Assembly: GCA_024515975.1 (NCBI GenBank)
Contig: JAMSKV010000003.1
Location: forward strand, 186,001 to 250,000
Length of the DNA stretch: 64,000 nt
Direction: 5' to 3'
Source: Endosaccharibacter trunci
GTDB taxonomy: Bacteria; Pseudomonadota; Alphaproteobacteria; Acetobacterales; Acetobacteraceae
A program made the position numbers and the translations under genes. The first letter of the stretch is position 1, and the number at the start of each line of letters is the position of its first letter. Below, in pieces: positions 63,685 to 64,000 of the stretch. The notes beneath the pieces were generated by a model. The model saw nothing but the letters and a program-made list of their open reading frames with translations. It ran no database searches and was not told the DNA's origin.

Positions 63685-64000
63685 ATGCGCCTTTCATCAA
63701 TGCCCGGACGCCGTTCGGTCTCCGCCTTCGCGCTCGCGACCAGCCTGGGTCTGCTCGCAGGCTGCGCCGACCAGACTGCGAACGGCGATATCGGCCGCAA
63801 ATACGTGCTGTTCTTCACCAAGGGCTCCACCGCCATCAGCCCGGCGGGCAGCGGCGTGCTGCGTCAGGCGGCGCGTGTCGCCGGGCGCCACCCGGATCTG
63901 GGCGTGCTGGTGGCCGGATTCGCGGCGGCGCACGGCAATATCGACGCGGACCAGGCCTTGTCCGAGCAACGTGCGCGCATCGTCGCCGCCGCATTGCAGG
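63685..64000 (+). CDS. OmpA-like lipoprotein (3' truncated by window)
   Basis: The frame starting at the ATG 63685 is open to the end of the window (105 codons, no stop). It encodes MRLSSMPGRRSVSAFALATSLGLLAGCADQ, a signal sequence with lipobox LAGC. The mature part reads RKYVLFFTKGSTAISPAGSGVLRQAARVAGRHPDLGVLVAGFAAAHGN and then ADQALSEQRARIVAAALQ. The pattern VLFF-x5-S-x-I, a helix, a strand V-x-G and LSEQRAR is the beginning of an OmpA/Pal peptidoglycan-binding domain. The usual NxxLSxxRA is DQALSEQRA. Probably an outer-membrane lipoprotein contacting peptidoglycan. Independent of cydDC by a 132-base gap. Confidence 0.82.
   Translation, partial: MRLSSMPGRRSVSAFALATSLGLLAGCADQTANGDIGRKYVLFFTKGSTAISPAGSGVLRQAARVAGRHPDLGVLVAGFAAAHGNIDADQALSEQRARIVAAALQ

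Overview
The window is high-GC chromosomal DNA of an alphaproteobacterium, most probably Acetobacteraceae (Rhodospirillales); the genus cannot be fixed from the sequence. The lineage call rests on alphaproteobacterial markers: the prfA-prmC-DUF4167 cluster, a DUF1013/TrcR regulator, a complete PhyR-NepR-EcfG general stress response (GSR) locus, and a ROSE-type RNA thermometer on a small heat-shock gene. Genes are densely packed, with many ATGA/GTGA/TGATG stop-start overlaps. I see no insertion sequence, integrase, CRISPR array, rRNA or plasmid function. The only RNA gene I am sure of is one CAU tRNA.

Layout. 1-4.4 kb: release factor 1 (5' end cut by the window edge), its methylase PrmC, DUF4167, an MscS channel and the tRNA. 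4.6-9.4 kb: a GDSL-esterase autotransporter, a possible structured leader RNA, and a five-gene cassette with overlapping ends (SleB-like wall hydrolase, small membrane protein, lipoprotein, papain-like protein, second lipoprotein). 9.4-16.4 kb: S10 carboxypeptidase, small membrane proteins, isocitrate dehydrogenase, Xaa-Pro aminopeptidase, GNAT, PrmA. 16.4-25.3 kb: UvrD/PcrA helicase, two RadC paralogues (one without its metal site) around a HAD phosphatase, purEK, a divergent pair of DUF465 genes, TrcR, Hsp20, L31. 25.4-41.2 kb: pyridoxal kinase, MscL, SecDF, Gfo/Idh oxidoreductase, cyclic-nucleotide-domain MscS, LysE exporter, S46 peptidase, PepSY membrane protein, pterin dehydratase, ABC-F ATPase.

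41.3-55.4 kb is a long minus-strand run. It encodes GlgE (with a large N-terminal extension), a TreS-maltokinase fusion, GlgB, MalQ and OtsA, followed by a Gly/Trp/His-rich secreted protein and an LTxxQ protein. TreS turns trehalose into maltose, the fused kinase makes maltose-1-phosphate, GlgE polymerises it, and GlgB branches the alpha-glucan. MalQ handles oligosaccharides and OtsA makes trehalose-6-phosphate. 55.6-60.0 kb is the GSR locus: phyR divergent from ecfG, a second ecfG-like sigma gene, nepR behind a matching EcfG-type promoter, and a PhyK-like kinase. Placing osmolyte genes beside the stress switch makes functional sense. 60.1-63.6 kb is cydDC, and a lipoprotein gene runs off the end.

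The less ordinary content is the five-gene cassette with its leader, the inactive RadC paralogue, dispersed AT-rich hairpin repeats next to minus-strand gene ends, a candidate attenuator before lysE, and the ROSE element.
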